Origin: Bog-756 sp963699105
Lineage (GTDB): Bacteria > Actinomycetota > Acidimicrobiia > Acidimicrobiales > RAAP-2
DNA: 64,000 bases
NCBI GenBank assembly: GCA_963699105.1
Contig: CAVOTI010000005.1
Location: 372,001-436,000, forward strand
Direction of reading: 5' to 3'
Shown here: one piece after another, positions 9,562-18,324 of the stretch
Numbering within the stretch: position 1 is the first letter of the stretch
How the letters are laid out: the number at the start of each line of letters is the position of its first letter
Program-made: the position numbers and the translations under genes
Notes under the pieces: generated by a model
The model's input: only the letters and a program-made list of their open reading frames with translations
Database searches by the model: none
What the model was told of the DNA's origin: nothing

Positions 9562-10647
9562 ATGGAGCGGGAGACGGTCGATGTCTACGACCGGCGGGGA
9601 CTCCAATGGGCGTCCACCCATTCCACCGCCGGCCAGCGGACGGCGGCCGAACGGTTCGCCGGTCGGATGGGACCGCGCTCCCTCCGCATGGATGCCGGAT
9701 GCGGGGCCGGCCGCTATCTTCCCCATCTCGGCAACCCGACACTGGCCATCGACGCCTCGAGGGTCATGTTGGAAGCTTGTCGGGCCGACACCCCCGATGC
9801 GCTGTACGTGCAGGCCGACCTGGAGCATCTTCCCTTCGGCCGACACACCGTCGACGGGGCCTGGTCGTGGATGTCCCACCTCCACATACCGTCGACCCGC
9901 CTTCCCCTGGCCCTCTGGGACCTGCACCGGGTGCTGTCGGTGGGTGCTCCCTTCGAGCTCCAGGTGCTGGCGGGCAACTACGAGGGTGATGACCTGCCGG
10001 GTGACGACATCGGCGGTCGGTTCTTCGCCGCCTGGTCGCCCGATCGCCTGATCGATGTGGTCACCGGGGCCGGGTTCGAAATCGCCAGCCGGTCGGTGGA
10101 GGTGTCCGGGGACGAGGTGCGACTGTCGGCCGTGCGGGCCTGGACATTGGCCAACACGGTGAGACCGGGCATGCGACTGCTCGTCTGCGGGGTCAATCCT
10201 TCGCCGTATTCGGCCGACGTCGGAGTGGGCTACGGCCGGCCGGGCAACCGGTTCTGGCCGGCCATGGTGGCTGCCGGCTTGGTGACCAAGCTGCGGGATC
10301 CGATCGACGCCCTGATGACCCACGGGGTCGGAATGACCGACTTCGTCAAGCGTCCCACCCGCACGGCGGCAGAGGTGTCGGCCGACGAGTATCGGACCGG
10401 CCTTGCCCGGGTCGAGCGACTGGCGGCGTGGCTCCAACCGCGGGCCGTCTGCTTCGTGGGTCTGTCGGGATGGAGATCAGCGGTCAATCCCAAGGCTGCC
10501 GCCGGGGTGCAACCCGAGACGGTCGGGGGCCGGCCCGCCTACGTGGTGCCCTCGACCAGCGGGCTCAATGCCCATTCGACACCCGACAGTCTGGCCCGGC
10601 ACTTCGAGGAGGCTGCCGCCCTGGCCGACCGGAGCCGAACCGGTTAG
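9562..10647 (+). CDS. Fusion of SAM-dependent methyltransferase and Mug-type mismatch DNA glycosylase
   Basis: A 361-residue protein with an intact frame. The N-terminal half (about 1-190) is a class I methyltransferase: motif I is MDAGCGAGRYLPHLG (43-57), followed by ALYVQADLEHLPFG (80-93). The C-terminal half (about 203-356) matches family 2 uracil-DNA glycosylases (Mug/TDG). Its motif A is CGVNPSPYSADVGVGYGRPG (209-228), followed by FWPAMVAAGL and GVGMTDFVKRPTRTAAEVS, with motif B near PSTSGLNAHS (330-339). Mug removes uracil or thymine opposite G. The methyltransferase substrate is unknown. No stop or ribosome site separates the halves, so a genuine fusion is likely. Confidence 0.82.
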   Translation: MERETVDVYDRRGLQWASTHSTAGQRTAAERFAGRMGPRSLRMDAGCGAGRYLPHLGNPTLAIDASRVMLEACRADTPDALYVQADLEHLPFGRHTVDGAWSWMSHLHIPSTRLPLALWDLHRVLSVGAPFELQVLAGNYEGDDLPGDDIGGRFFAAWSPDRLIDVVTGAGFEIASRSVEVSGDEVRLSAVRAWTLANTVRPGMRLLVCGVNPSPYSADVGVGYGRPGNRFWPAMVAAGLVTKLRDPIDALMTHGVGMTDFVKRPTRTAAEVSADEYRTGLARVERLAAWLQPRAVCFVGLSGWRSAVNPKAAAGVQPETVGGRPAYVVPSTSGLNAHSTPDSLARHFEEAAALADRSRTG

Positions 10648-10693
10648 CCCCGGGTCAGGTCGGGGGTGGGTCGGGCCGGCCGGTTCGGCACCG

Positions 10694-10996
10694 TCACCGT
10701 TCAGGCCAGTCCACCGCTACCAGGTGGCCGACCTCGGGCGGTGGTCCGAAGAAGGGACCGATCAGTGCCCGCCATTCGGTGAAGACCTCCGACTCCCTGA
10801 AGCCCACCGTGTGATGTTCGAGCGTCTCCCACTCGACGAGCAGCAGGTAGCGATCCGGCGTCTCGATGAAGCGGTGCAGGGTCAGCGAGGTGAACCCCGG
10901 CGAGGCGGCGATGACCGACCGGGCCCTCCCCAGCGCCTCTTCGAACTGACTCCCGGTACCGGGTTGCACGGTGATCAGGGCGTGCTCGAGGACCAT
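10694..10996 (-). CDS. Antibiotic biosynthesis monooxygenase (ABM) domain protein
   Basis: A 100-residue single-domain protein of the dimeric alpha/beta-barrel type: an N-terminal strand (LEHALITVQPGTGSQFEEAL), a helix, then SLTLHRFIETPDRYLLLVEW and a C-terminal region with HTVGFRESEVFTEWRALI. Family members include quinol or heme monooxygenases and many proteins of unknown substrate. It stands alone between rightward genes. The fold is confident and the substrate is not known. Confidence 0.75.
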   Translation of the reverse strand: MVLEHALITVQPGTGSQFEEALGRARSVIAASPGFTSLTLHRFIETPDRYLLLVEWETLEHHTVGFRESEVFTEWRALIGPFFGPPPEVGHLVAVDWPER

Positions 10997-11080
10997 GCCG
11001 GGAAGCTACCGGGCGGCCGGTCGGAATACCAGGGAGCCTCCGCAGGTTGCCTCGTCGAGAGCAAGAACGAGGAGCCTGTG

Positions 11081-11803
11081 GTGAAGATAGAGATCTGGTC
11101 AGACGTGGTTTGCCCTTGGTGCTATGTCGGCAAGCGGCGCTTCGAAGCCGCTCTCTCCCGGTTCGCCCATGCCGACCAGGTGGCGGTGGAATGGCGCAGC
11201 TTCGAGCTCGACCCCTCGGCACCGGCCCGGGTGGACATGCCGATGACGGCGATCCTGCAACGGAAGTACGGGATGACCGAGGAGCAGGCCCGCCAGGCCA
11301 ACGCCGACATGACGTCCCTGGCCGCCTCGGTGGGGCTCGAGTATCACCTCGACCAGGTGCAGGTGGGCAACACCTTCGACGCTCACCGACTGATCCATCT
11401 GGCCGCCGCCCACGGGCTGGGCGATGCCATGAAGGAGCGGCTGTTGGCTGCCTACTTCACCGAGGGCGAGTCGCCCAGCGACCACGTCACGCTGGCCCGG
11501 CTGGCCGTCGAGACCGGCCTCGACAAGGAGGAAGTGGTGGCCACCCTAGAAGGCGAGGCGTTCTCGGTCGAGGTCCGCAACGACGAGAAGCGGGCCGCCT
11601 CCCTGGGAGCGACCGGCGTCCCCTTCTTCGTGATCGACGAGGCCTACGGGGTGTCGGGGGCCCAATCGGCTGACGTGCTGCTCGGGGCGCTCGAGACCGC
11701 CTGGTCGGCGTCCCACCCCGTCACCATGGTCGAAGGCGCCACCGCCCCGAGCGGTGACGAGACGCCGGCGGGCTCCTGCGACGACGGCGCCTGCTCGATC
11801 TGA
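11081..11803 (+). CDS. DsbA-family oxidoreductase of the FrnE type
   Basis: A 240-residue cytoplasmic thioredoxin-fold protein with the CPWC active site at residues 11-14 right after the first strand, no signal peptide, and the cis-proline region GATGVPFFVIDEAYGVSGAQ near the C-terminus, as in FrnE-like 2-hydroxychromene-2-carboxylate isomerase relatives. The C-terminal tail CDDGACSI adds two cysteines. I chose the second of two adjacent GTG codons because GAGGAG ends 6 bp before it. It is probably a disulphide isomerase or dithiol oxidoreductase involved in stress tolerance. Confidence 0.85.
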   Translation: MKIEIWSDVVCPWCYVGKRRFEAALSRFAHADQVAVEWRSFELDPSAPARVDMPMTAILQRKYGMTEEQARQANADMTSLAASVGLEYHLDQVQVGNTFDAHRLIHLAAAHGLGDAMKERLLAAYFTEGESPSDHVTLARLAVETGLDKEEVVATLEGEAFSVEVRNDEKRAASLGATGVPFFVIDEAYGVSGAQSADVLLGALETAWSASHPVTMVEGATAPSGDETPAGSCDDGACSI

Positions 11804-11852
11804 CCTGCTCCCCGGGCGTGGCCGGCCCGGGGTCGGCCCGCGCCCCGGTGGG

Positions 11853-13346
11853 TCAGGCCGAGCGGAAGGACCCTTCGTCGATGTGGACCCGGGCTCCGAT
11901 GAGCTCGCGCCTGACCGCCTGGCCGGCCAGTTCGGGGTCCTCGCTGATGGCAACGCACCGCCGGCCGTCGGAGGTGTCGCACAGGACCACCGATCGCACC
12001 GGGTCCATGGCGTCGTAGGTCACGGTGTAGGTGACCACCGTGGCCTCGCCCCGGTACCCGTCGAGAGTTTCCACGACCGCTCCGGGATCGACGACGGCTG
12101 TCCCCGCCTCGGCCCGATCGGCCAGGTCGGCGACGAGAGGTGGCTGGCCGTCCGGTCGACCGGACCACACGCCGATTCCCGGCTTGGTCAACAGGCCGCT
12201 CACCGTCGTGACCACTCCGATCGATCCGTTCCGCTCCCTCAGCGCCCGAGCCATCGTGGCCGTGACCTGGAGCACGAAGTTGTTGAAAGGCCCGCCGGCG
12301 AAGGCCATCCCACCGGTCAGCGTGGGTGTCGAATCGGGCGCCAGCCCGAGAGCGCGCTGCTGGACCCGCACGGCAGCGGGAAAGCAGCTGTAGGTCTCCA
12401 CCATCTCGGCATCTGCCAGGGCTCGACCGATGCGGTCGGAAGCGGCCCGGCCCAGCACTTCCATGGCCGGCCAGCGATGGGGTTCGGGGCGCCGAACGAT
12501 GGAAACGGCATGACTCGACTCGATGCCCACGTGCGGGAACACCCATCGATCGGCGGTCACCCCGAGTTGGCTGGCCCGGGCCGCCGAACAGAGGATCAGC
12601 GCCGCCGCCTGGTTGACCGTCCACTGGCTGGAGTGCCATTTGTTGTACGGGAAGGCCAGAGGTCGGTTGGATACCGACGGCGTGGCAATCTGTTCGGCGT
12701 CGAGCGGCCCGGGGAACGCCGCCTCGGGATTGGACCGGGCCACCTCGTTGAACCGGGTCCACAGGTCGGCCACGTCGGCGCGCTGTTGGGCGATGGACGC
12801 ACCTTCGGCGGCCCGGAGGGCGTTCTCGATCATGGCGTACTGCTGGACCGGTTCCCACAACCGGTTGGCCACCTCCACCGGTTCGAGGACCGGGCCCAGG
12901 CGTCGGTGGACCACGTCGGGAACCGAGACGCCCTGATCGGTGCCGGCCATCGGCCCGGCCGGTCCGGCTCCTTCCCGTTCCCACCGTTTGGCCTCACCAC
13001 CGACCACCACCGCCACATCGGATCGACCTCCGGCAATGGCGGCCAGGGCGTCGTTGACCAGCGTCTGCTGGGGGATGCCCAGCTCGTACAGGTGGGACCG
13101 GGCCGAGGAACATCCGGCGCCGTCGGCCACCAACCGGGCCGGATCGGGATAGGCCCAGCTTCCCTGGGGCACCGCCACCCGGTCGACCATCCCGACGATG
13201 TCCGGCCGTCCGGTATCGGAGCCGGCCTCCACCACCGCCCGGATCATCAGCTGACTGGCCTCGGCGTCACCCGAGGCCGTGGCCACCCCCACCAGCACAG
13301 GAGTGCGGGGCCCCAGTGGCCCGAGATCGGCGGGCAGGGGGCTCAT
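11853..13346 (-). CDS. Thiolase-like protein (TLP type 1 with extra C-terminal domain)
   Basis: A 497-residue thiolase-superfamily protein starting MSPLPADLGPLG. The N-terminal thiolase half contains TPVLVGVATASGD and a VPQGSWAYPDPARLVADG segment. The middle has NPEAAFPGPLDAEQIATPS, and an OB-like C-terminal domain (about 410-497) begins after a glycine-rich loop, TGGMAFAGGPFNNFVLQV. The classical catalytic Cys motif is not obvious, as in mycobacterial thiolase-like proteins. I placed the start at ATG 13346 because it overlaps the upstream stop by ATGA; an in-frame extension to 13403 would run into that gene. Substrate unknown; a role in acyl-CoA metabolism is inferred. Confidence 0.78.
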   Translation of the reverse strand: MSPLPADLGPLGPRTPVLVGVATASGDAEASQLMIRAVVEAGSDTGRPDIVGMVDRVAVPQGSWAYPDPARLVADGAGCSSARSHLYELGIPQQTLVNDALAAIAGGRSDVAVVVGGEAKRWEREGAGPAGPMAGTDQGVSVPDVVHRRLGPVLEPVEVANRLWEPVQQYAMIENALRAAEGASIAQQRADVADLWTRFNEVARSNPEAAFPGPLDAEQIATPSVSNRPLAFPYNKWHSSQWTVNQAAALILCSAARASQLGVTADRWVFPHVGIESSHAVSIVRRPEPHRWPAMEVLGRAASDRIGRALADAEMVETYSCFPAAVRVQQRALGLAPDSTPTLTGGMAFAGGPFNNFVLQVTATMARALRERNGSIGVVTTVSGLLTKPGIGVWSGRPDGQPPLVADLADRAEAGTAVVDPGAVVETLDGYRGEATVVTYTVTYDAMDPVRSVVLCDTSDGRRCVAISEDPELAGQAVRRELIGARVHIDEGSFRSA

Positions 13347-13633
13347 CGGTGGTGGACCGGATCGGTCCGCCGTTGCCGCAGCATCTTGCCCAGCTGACGC
13401 CACGTCACCGGGATGGCCCCCAGATCCAGGGCATCCTGACGGGCCCGTTCGGGGACGTCATAGTGTGCCTGGTGAGGACGGCGCTCTTTGTGCTGGAACC
13501 ACTCGCGCCGCATCCCCAACCGGGCGGCGAAGTCGTGAAGTTCTTCGTCCCCGTCGGCAACCAGGTGCGACCAGCGATCGTCAACCGGACCCAGCCGGGC
13601 CGGTTGCCGCCAGTCGTCGATGTACACGGCCAC
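13343..13633 (-). CDS. DUF4031 domain protein
   Basis: A 96-residue protein that opens MAVYIDDWRQPARLG and contains SHLVADGDEELHDFAARLGM, HYDVPERARQDALDLGAI and VTWRQLGKMLRQRR, the hallmarks of DUF4031. The conserved acidic and histidine residues suggest a metal-binding or nuclease-like fold, but no function is established. It is translationally coupled (ATGA) to the thiolase-like gene downstream. Confidence 0.8.
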   Translation of the reverse strand: MAVYIDDWRQPARLGPVDDRWSHLVADGDEELHDFAARLGMRREWFQHKERRPHQAHYDVPERARQDALDLGAIPVTWRQLGKMLRQRRTDPVHHR

Positions 13634-13654
13634 GGGTGACAGGGGCCGGGTAGC

Positions 13655-14005
13655 TCAGACGACCCGGCCAACGGCGCCGTCGGTGGTGACCACGGGCAGA
13701 CCGGCCTGCTCCCAGGACAGCATGCCACCGTCGACGTTCCGGACGTCGTAGCCGGCGCCGTCCAAGGCGGCGGCCACCGATCCCGAGCGGCCACCCACCC
13801 GGCAGATGCAGACCACGGTCCGGTCGGAGGGCAGTTCATCGACCCGGTCGGCCACCAGTCCCATGGCCAGGTGAACCGCTTCGGGGGCGTGGCCCGCCTC
13901 CCACTCGTCGTCCTCCCTGACGTCCAGCAGAAAGGCGCCCGCCCCGATCAGGCGGTTGGCTTCTGCCGGGTCGACTTGGGATACGGACGATGGCTCTGGA
14001 GTCAC
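13655..14005 (-). CDS. Rhodanese-like sulfurtransferase
   Basis: A 116-residue single rhodanese domain: LLDVREDDEWEAGHAPEAVH (27-46) and the active-site loop CRVGGRS with catalytic Cys68, then AGYDVRNVDGGMLSWEQAGLP. It starts at GTG 14005. Such small proteins move sulfane sulfur in the cytoplasm. It may belong to the same leftward transcript as the DUF4031 gene, 21 bp downstream. Confidence 0.88.
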   Translation of the reverse strand: MTPEPSSVSQVDPAEANRLIGAGAFLLDVREDDEWEAGHAPEAVHLAMGLVADRVDELPSDRTVVCICRVGGRSGSVAAALDGAGYDVRNVDGGMLSWEQAGLPVVTTDGAVGRVV

Positions 14006-14066
14006 TGCATCACGGTACCGGAGGACGCCGGCCGAGTGGGCCGAACTGCCTCGTCACCCCGAATGG

Positions 14067-14507
14067 TCACGAGGGAAGGTCCATCAATTCGATTCTCACG
14101 CCGTCGGGATCCGTGCAGTAGAGAAAGTCGAGCCGGGTACCGCTCAGATCGAAGGTGGTCCGGGTGCTGCGGATCACCGTGCCCCCGACCTCCTCGATGG
14201 CGGACGCCACCGCCTCGACGTCGTCGACCCGGAACGACAGGTGGGTCAACCCCAGCTGGTTCATCGGGCGGCGGCGGCCGTCGCCGGTCACGTCCGGGGA
14301 GACGAACCCGAGGAGCTCGATGGTGATCCCGTCCCGGCTGAGCATCCGCGACTCCAGCTCCACCTCCTCGACCTCCATCAGCGTCCCGAACTCTCCCCCC
14401 ACCTGATGGGATGCCACCTGCTCGAAACCGAGGCCGTCGCAGTAGAAGCGCAGGGACCGATCGAGATCCGAGACGCAGATACCGAAATGGGAGAACGAGA
14501 GTGTCAC
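14067..14507 (-). CDS. VOC-family (glyoxalase/dioxygenase-like) protein
   Basis: A 146-residue vicinal-oxygen-chelate protein. Two beta-alpha-beta-beta-beta modules are seen: FSHFGICVSDLDRSLRFYCD at the start and LTHLSFRVDDVEAV at about residue 89, with the C-terminal metal-ligand strand DPDGVRIELMDLP. Its GTG start overlaps the stop of the upstream hydrolase (GTGA), so the two are coupled. The family includes lyases, epimerases and dioxygenases; the substrate is not evident. Confidence 0.82.
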   Translation of the reverse strand: MTLSFSHFGICVSDLDRSLRFYCDGLGFEQVASHQVGGEFGTLMEVEEVELESRMLSRDGITIELLGFVSPDVTGDGRRRPMNQLGLTHLSFRVDDVEAVASAIEEVGGTVIRSTRTTFDLSGTRLDFLYCTDPDGVRIELMDLPS

Positions 14508-15583
14508 GACAGCCCTTGCTCGACCGGGGTGGTGCCGGGTCCGTCACCGGGCAGGTGGGTCTCCACGAACTGCTCCACCCCCCGGTAGGTCCGACGGCTC
14601 CCGTCGGCCCACGGCATGAGGATGGGGAAGACGTGGAACATGCCCGGCTCCTCCAACACCGTTGTGTCCACCTCGGCGTCCTCCAGCTGGTCGACGAAGC
14701 GGCGGATGGCATCGCGGAACATCTCGTCCCCGCCGAACGATACGAAGGTGGGCGGCCAGCCGGCCAGATCCTGGTCGACGGCCGAAACCGGTGCGGCATC
14801 GGGATCCCTTCCGTGAAGATAACCCGAGGTGGGAATGTTCCACGGCAGGATGTCCCGATCGGCATTGTCGGAGATGGAGGGCTCGTCGAGCAGCAGATCC
14901 AGCTCGGGCGAGAACAGGATCACGCCGGCAATCGGTCGATGGCCCGTCTGGCGCATGGTGTAGACCAGTGACGAGGCCAATCCGCCGCCACTCGAGTCAC
15001 CGGCCACGAAGAGCCGCTGTGGATCGGTGCCACTGGTCAGCAACTCCTCCAGGACCAGCACGGCATCCTCGAGCCCGGCCGGGAACGGGAACTCCGGCGC
15101 CAGCCTGATGTCGGCTACGAAGAAGTCGCACCCGGTCATGTGGCACAACCAGGCGATGAAGGCCGCGTACATGCGAGGAGACGTTCCCACGTATCCGCCC
15201 CCATGGAGATAGAGCACGGTACCGGGCGACCCGCCCCCCTTCCTCCGGTACCAGATGCCGGGTACCCCGGCCACCGTGTCCGGGCATTGGTCCACCTCGA
15301 GTGAACGAACCACCGGGGTGAGCACGGCACCGGACAGGTCGTCGAGGACCATCTCCAACGATCGGAACTCCTTGATGGGCAGGGAGGTGAGATATCCCAT
15401 GAAGGACCGGATCGTCTCCCGGGTGACATTGACAGCCAGATTGTGCGGCACGTTTCCCCGACCCGACCACGGGTTCCGGAACGGGACCCGGCCGAGACCG
15501 GTCGTCAGCTGGCTGGCCAGGCCGGCCAGGTCGATGGCGGCGATCGGCCACGAGGAGCGGGGCACGTCGGGGCGACGACCCAT
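14504..15583 (-). CDS. Alpha/beta hydrolase of the hormone-sensitive lipase family
   Basis: A 359-residue esterase/lipase. The oxyanion motif is LYLHGGGYVG and the nucleophile elbow GDSSGGGLASS. The catalytic Asp lies around FGGDEMFRDA and the His in MFHVFPILMPW. The start at ATG 15583 avoids overlap with the acyl-CoA dehydrogenase; a longer frame to 15700 exists. It is coupled to the VOC gene. Location behind acyl-CoA dehydrogenase genes suggests hydrolysis of an ester in the same catabolic route, which is inference. Confidence 0.85.
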   Translation of the reverse strand: MGRRPDVPRSSWPIAAIDLAGLASQLTTGLGRVPFRNPWSGRGNVPHNLAVNVTRETIRSFMGYLTSLPIKEFRSLEMVLDDLSGAVLTPVVRSLEVDQCPDTVAGVPGIWYRRKGGGSPGTVLYLHGGGYVGTSPRMYAAFIAWLCHMTGCDFFVADIRLAPEFPFPAGLEDAVLVLEELLTSGTDPQRLFVAGDSSGGGLASSLVYTMRQTGHRPIAGVILFSPELDLLLDEPSISDNADRDILPWNIPTSGYLHGRDPDAAPVSAVDQDLAGWPPTFVSFGGDEMFRDAIRRFVDQLEDAEVDTTVLEEPGMFHVFPILMPWADGSRRTYRGVEQFVETHLPGDGPGTTPVEQGLS

Positions 15584-15638
15584 CACCACCGCCCCTACCT
15601 CCTGTCCCCTACGAGCACCGGTGTCGGAAAGTGAGGAA

Positions 15639-16766
15639 TCAGACTGGCTCGGCCGCCAGGGTGGCCCCCAGGTGCAGCAACTGATCGGTGGCGCCACCAA
15701 GGGTCAACTCATACTGCTTGGTCCTGAGAAAGTACCGGTGCAGGGGGTAGGCCCGGTCGACGCCCACCCCACCGTGGAGGTGGACGGCGGCATGCACCAC
15801 CCGTTGACCGCCGTCGGCCGCCCAGAACTTGGCCACCGACACCTCCTTTTCGGCCGGCAGGCCCTCGGCGATACGCCAGGCCGCCTGCCAGGCAGTGAGC
15901 CGGATGGCCTCGGTGTCGACGTAGGCGTCGGCCGCCCGTTGGCCGACGGCCTGGAAGGTGGCGATGGGTTTGCCGAATTGCTCCCTGGTCTTGGTGTACT
16001 CGGCGGTGAGGGCCAAAGCCGCCGCCGCCGCCCCGGCCTGGGCCAGCGACACCGCGGCTGTCGTCCTCTGCACCAACCACTCGATGATGGCCGGTCCGTC
16101 CTCGACCGACCCCAGCAGCGCCTCCGGGCCCACCCGGGTACCGGCCAGGGTGAGCACCGCTTCGGGCTGTCCGGTATTGGTGACCTGACGCTGGCGATCG
16201 ATGTCCGGCGCCGTGGTCTCGACGATGAAGACGGCGACCGAGTCGGGCTCGACCCTGGCCGGCACCAGCACCGCCTCGGCGATCGTGCCGGAAGGCACGC
16301 ACGCCTTGGTCCCTGACAGGATCCAGCTGTCGCCGTCCCTCTCGGCCAGCACCGAGGGCGACGACGGGACCCCGCCCAGTTCGACCAGCGCGGTGGTGAC
16401 CACCGTGTCGCCGGCCACCACTCCGGGCAGCCACCGCCGTCGTTGGTCCTCGTTCCCGAACCGGGCAATGGCCGGAGCGGCGACGGCCAGCGTCTCGACG
16501 GTCGGCACGTAGGCGGCGCTGCGGCCAGCCGCTTCCACGATGAGGCCCGCCTCCACGAATCCGAGTCCGGCGCCCCCGACCTCTTCGGGGAGGCCGATGC
16601 CCAACAGTCCGGCGGCGGCCAGCTCGGACCAGAGCTTGCGGTCGAAGTAGTCGCCGTCCGGCTCGGATTCGAGCTCACGGAGCCGCTCGTGGGTGGCCAG
16701 GTCGGTGAAGATCCGACCGGCCAGATCCCGCACTGCCTCTTGTTCCTCGCTGAAGGAGAAGTCCAT
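15639..16766 (-). CDS. Acyl-CoA dehydrogenase, small partner of a heteromeric steroid-type ACAD (FadE27/29-like)
   Basis: A 375-residue FAD acyl-CoA dehydrogenase beginning MDFSFSEEQEAVRDLAGRIF, with the mid-domain ILSGTKACVPSG and the C-terminal EYTKTREQFGKPIATFQAVG and HLHGGVGVDRAYPLHRYF. It sits 24 bp downstream of a second ACAD gene of different type, the arrangement of the ChsE alpha2beta2 enzymes that dehydrogenate sterol side-chain CoA esters in mycobacteria. The subfamily call comes from this pairing and overall resemblance. Confidence 0.83.
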   Translation of the reverse strand: MDFSFSEEQEAVRDLAGRIFTDLATHERLRELESEPDGDYFDRKLWSELAAAGLLGIGLPEEVGGAGLGFVEAGLIVEAAGRSAAYVPTVETLAVAAPAIARFGNEDQRRRWLPGVVAGDTVVTTALVELGGVPSSPSVLAERDGDSWILSGTKACVPSGTIAEAVLVPARVEPDSVAVFIVETTAPDIDRQRQVTNTGQPEAVLTLAGTRVGPEALLGSVEDGPAIIEWLVQRTTAAVSLAQAGAAAAALALTAEYTKTREQFGKPIATFQAVGQRAADAYVDTEAIRLTAWQAAWRIAEGLPAEKEVSVAKFWAADGGQRVVHAAVHLHGGVGVDRAYPLHRYFLRTKQYELTLGGATDQLLHLGATLAAEPV

Positions 16767-16790
16767 GGTGGCGTGTCCTCTCTGTCGAAT

Positions 16791-17966
16791 CTATCGAAGT
16801 GACCGCGGCAACCCGAGGCCGAAGATGGCGATCAAGTCCCGCTGGATCTCGTTGGTACCCCCGCCGAAGGTCAGGATGACCAGACTGCGGGCGTACATCT
16901 CCAGCCGGCCGGCCAGCACGGCATCTTCGGTGCCCCGGGTCAGGTAGCCGGCCTGTCCCACCACTTCCAACAGGAGTTTGAACGCCTCCATGTAGAACTC
17001 GGTGCCGAACACCTTGGTCGTCGAGGCGTCGGCCACGTCGAGGTGGCCCTGGGTGGCCGTCCAGGCCACCTTCCAATTGATCAGCTTGAGAAACTCGAGA
17101 CGGGCGTAGATGCGGGCCAGGTGGATCTGCACCCACTCCTGGTCGATCACCCGCCGTCCGTCGGCCAACTTGGTGTCCTGGGCCCAGGCCCGGACGTCGT
17201 TGAGGGCTCGCTCGATGATGCCCGACGAGCACAGGGTCACCCGCTCGTGATTCAACTGGTTGGTGATCAGTGACCACCCGGCATTCTCCCCGCCCACCAG
17301 GTTGGCCGCAGGCACCCGCACGTCCTCGTAGAACGTGTAGTTGATGTTGTGGTCGCCGAGCAGCTTCATCGGCACCACCCTGATGCCCGGAGTGTCCATG
17401 GGGACGATGAACATCGAGATCCCCTTGTGCTTCGCCACGTTCGGGTCGGTCCGGGTGGCCAGCCAGATGTAGTCGGCCCCGCCGGCCAGCGACGTATAGA
17501 TCTTCTGCCCGTTGATGACGTACTCGTCCCCGTCACGCACGGCGCGGGTCTGGAGCGAGGCCAGGTCGGTACCGGACTCGGGCTCGGTGTACCCGATGCA
17601 GAAGTGGATATCGCCGGCCAGGATCTTGGGGAGGAAGAAGTCCTTTTGCTCCTGCGTCCCGAACTGCATGATGGTCGGTCCCACCGTGTTGATGGTGAGC
17701 ATGGGGACCGGCGCCCCGGCCCGCATCGACTCGTCGAAGAAGATGTACTGCTCGATGGCCGAGCGGCCCTGGCCCCCGTACTCGGTTGGCCATCCAATCC
17801 CCAGCCAACCGTCTTCGGCCATCTGCTTGACCACCCGACGCATGTGAGGGCCGATCCCGTGACTGTCGGCCAGCTGGGCTTCGACTTCGGGAGTGAGCAG
17901 GGTGGCGTAGTACTCGCGCAAGCGGTTCCGGAGCGCCTCTTGGTCCTCGGTGTAGCCGATCTCCAT
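16791..17966 (-). CDS. Acyl-CoA dehydrogenase, FadE26/ChsE4-like
   Basis: A 391-residue ACAD beginning MEIGYTEDQEALRNRLREYY, preceded by a strong AGGGAGGGACC ribosome site. Features include WPTEYGGQGRSAIEQ, IGYTEPESGTDLASLQTRAV, NGQKIYTSL and the C-terminal LTFGGGTNEIQRDLIAIFGL. The sequence recalls mycobacterial FadE26 along its length, including NQLNHERVTLCSSG and DASTTKVFGTE. It is first in a leftward unit with the other ACAD, the hydrolase and VOC genes. A KstR-like operator lies 156 bp upstream. Confidence 0.85.
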   Translation of the reverse strand: MEIGYTEDQEALRNRLREYYATLLTPEVEAQLADSHGIGPHMRRVVKQMAEDGWLGIGWPTEYGGQGRSAIEQYIFFDESMRAGAPVPMLTINTVGPTIMQFGTQEQKDFFLPKILAGDIHFCIGYTEPESGTDLASLQTRAVRDGDEYVINGQKIYTSLAGGADYIWLATRTDPNVAKHKGISMFIVPMDTPGIRVVPMKLLGDHNINYTFYEDVRVPAANLVGGENAGWSLITNQLNHERVTLCSSGIIERALNDVRAWAQDTKLADGRRVIDQEWVQIHLARIYARLEFLKLINWKVAWTATQGHLDVADASTTKVFGTEFYMEAFKLLLEVVGQAGYLTRGTEDAVLAGRLEMYARSLVILTFGGGTNEIQRDLIAIFGLGLPRSLR

Positions 17967-18324
17967 TGGTCCCTCCCTGTTGTGCGTGCGCGTGACGATC
18001 GCCGTGGCGACTGCCTTGGTATCACATCGCGACTCCGACCGAAGCCGGCAAGCCTGCCCGTGGACGCCCGGCCGGCGGCCGGCGGCCGGGCTCTGGCGGC
18101 CAGCGGTTGGCAACCGACGACTAGAACACGTTACATTCACCTCTCGGCCGGGCGCCACCACCGCCGGCCGGCACACGAATCACCGGTCCGGATAGCCTGC
18201 CCGGCGGGACGCCGACCAGACAGGTCCACCGACGCCGCTAGGGTTACCACCCGGTAAGTACTCGATCCGCACCGCGGTCTCATCCCTCCGAGCGGCGGTA
18301 AGGCCCAGACCCGAGGAGCAACAC
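17967..18324. promoter_or_regulatory. Divergent promoter region between acyl-CoA dehydrogenase and thiolase genes
   Basis: This 358 bp gap contains no convincing gene. It must drive the leftward acyl-CoA dehydrogenase unit and the rightward thiolase. It holds a KstR-type palindrome near the middle and an imperfect GGTTACC-ACC-CGGTAAG dyad at 18242-18258. The thiolase ribosome site GAGGAG is at its right end. The stretch 18075-18120 is very GC-rich. Confidence 0.6.
18122..18135. promoter_or_regulatory. KstR-like operator (TAGAACACGTTACA)
   Basis: The 14-mer TAGAACACGTTACA fits the mycobacterial KstR operator consensus TnnAACnnGTTnnA at every fixed position. KstR is a TetR-family repressor of cholesterol catabolism relieved by steroid-CoA thioesters. 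The site lies between a FadE26-like gene and a thiolase, the sort of genes KstR controls. No kstR gene is in the window. Confidence 0.6.
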
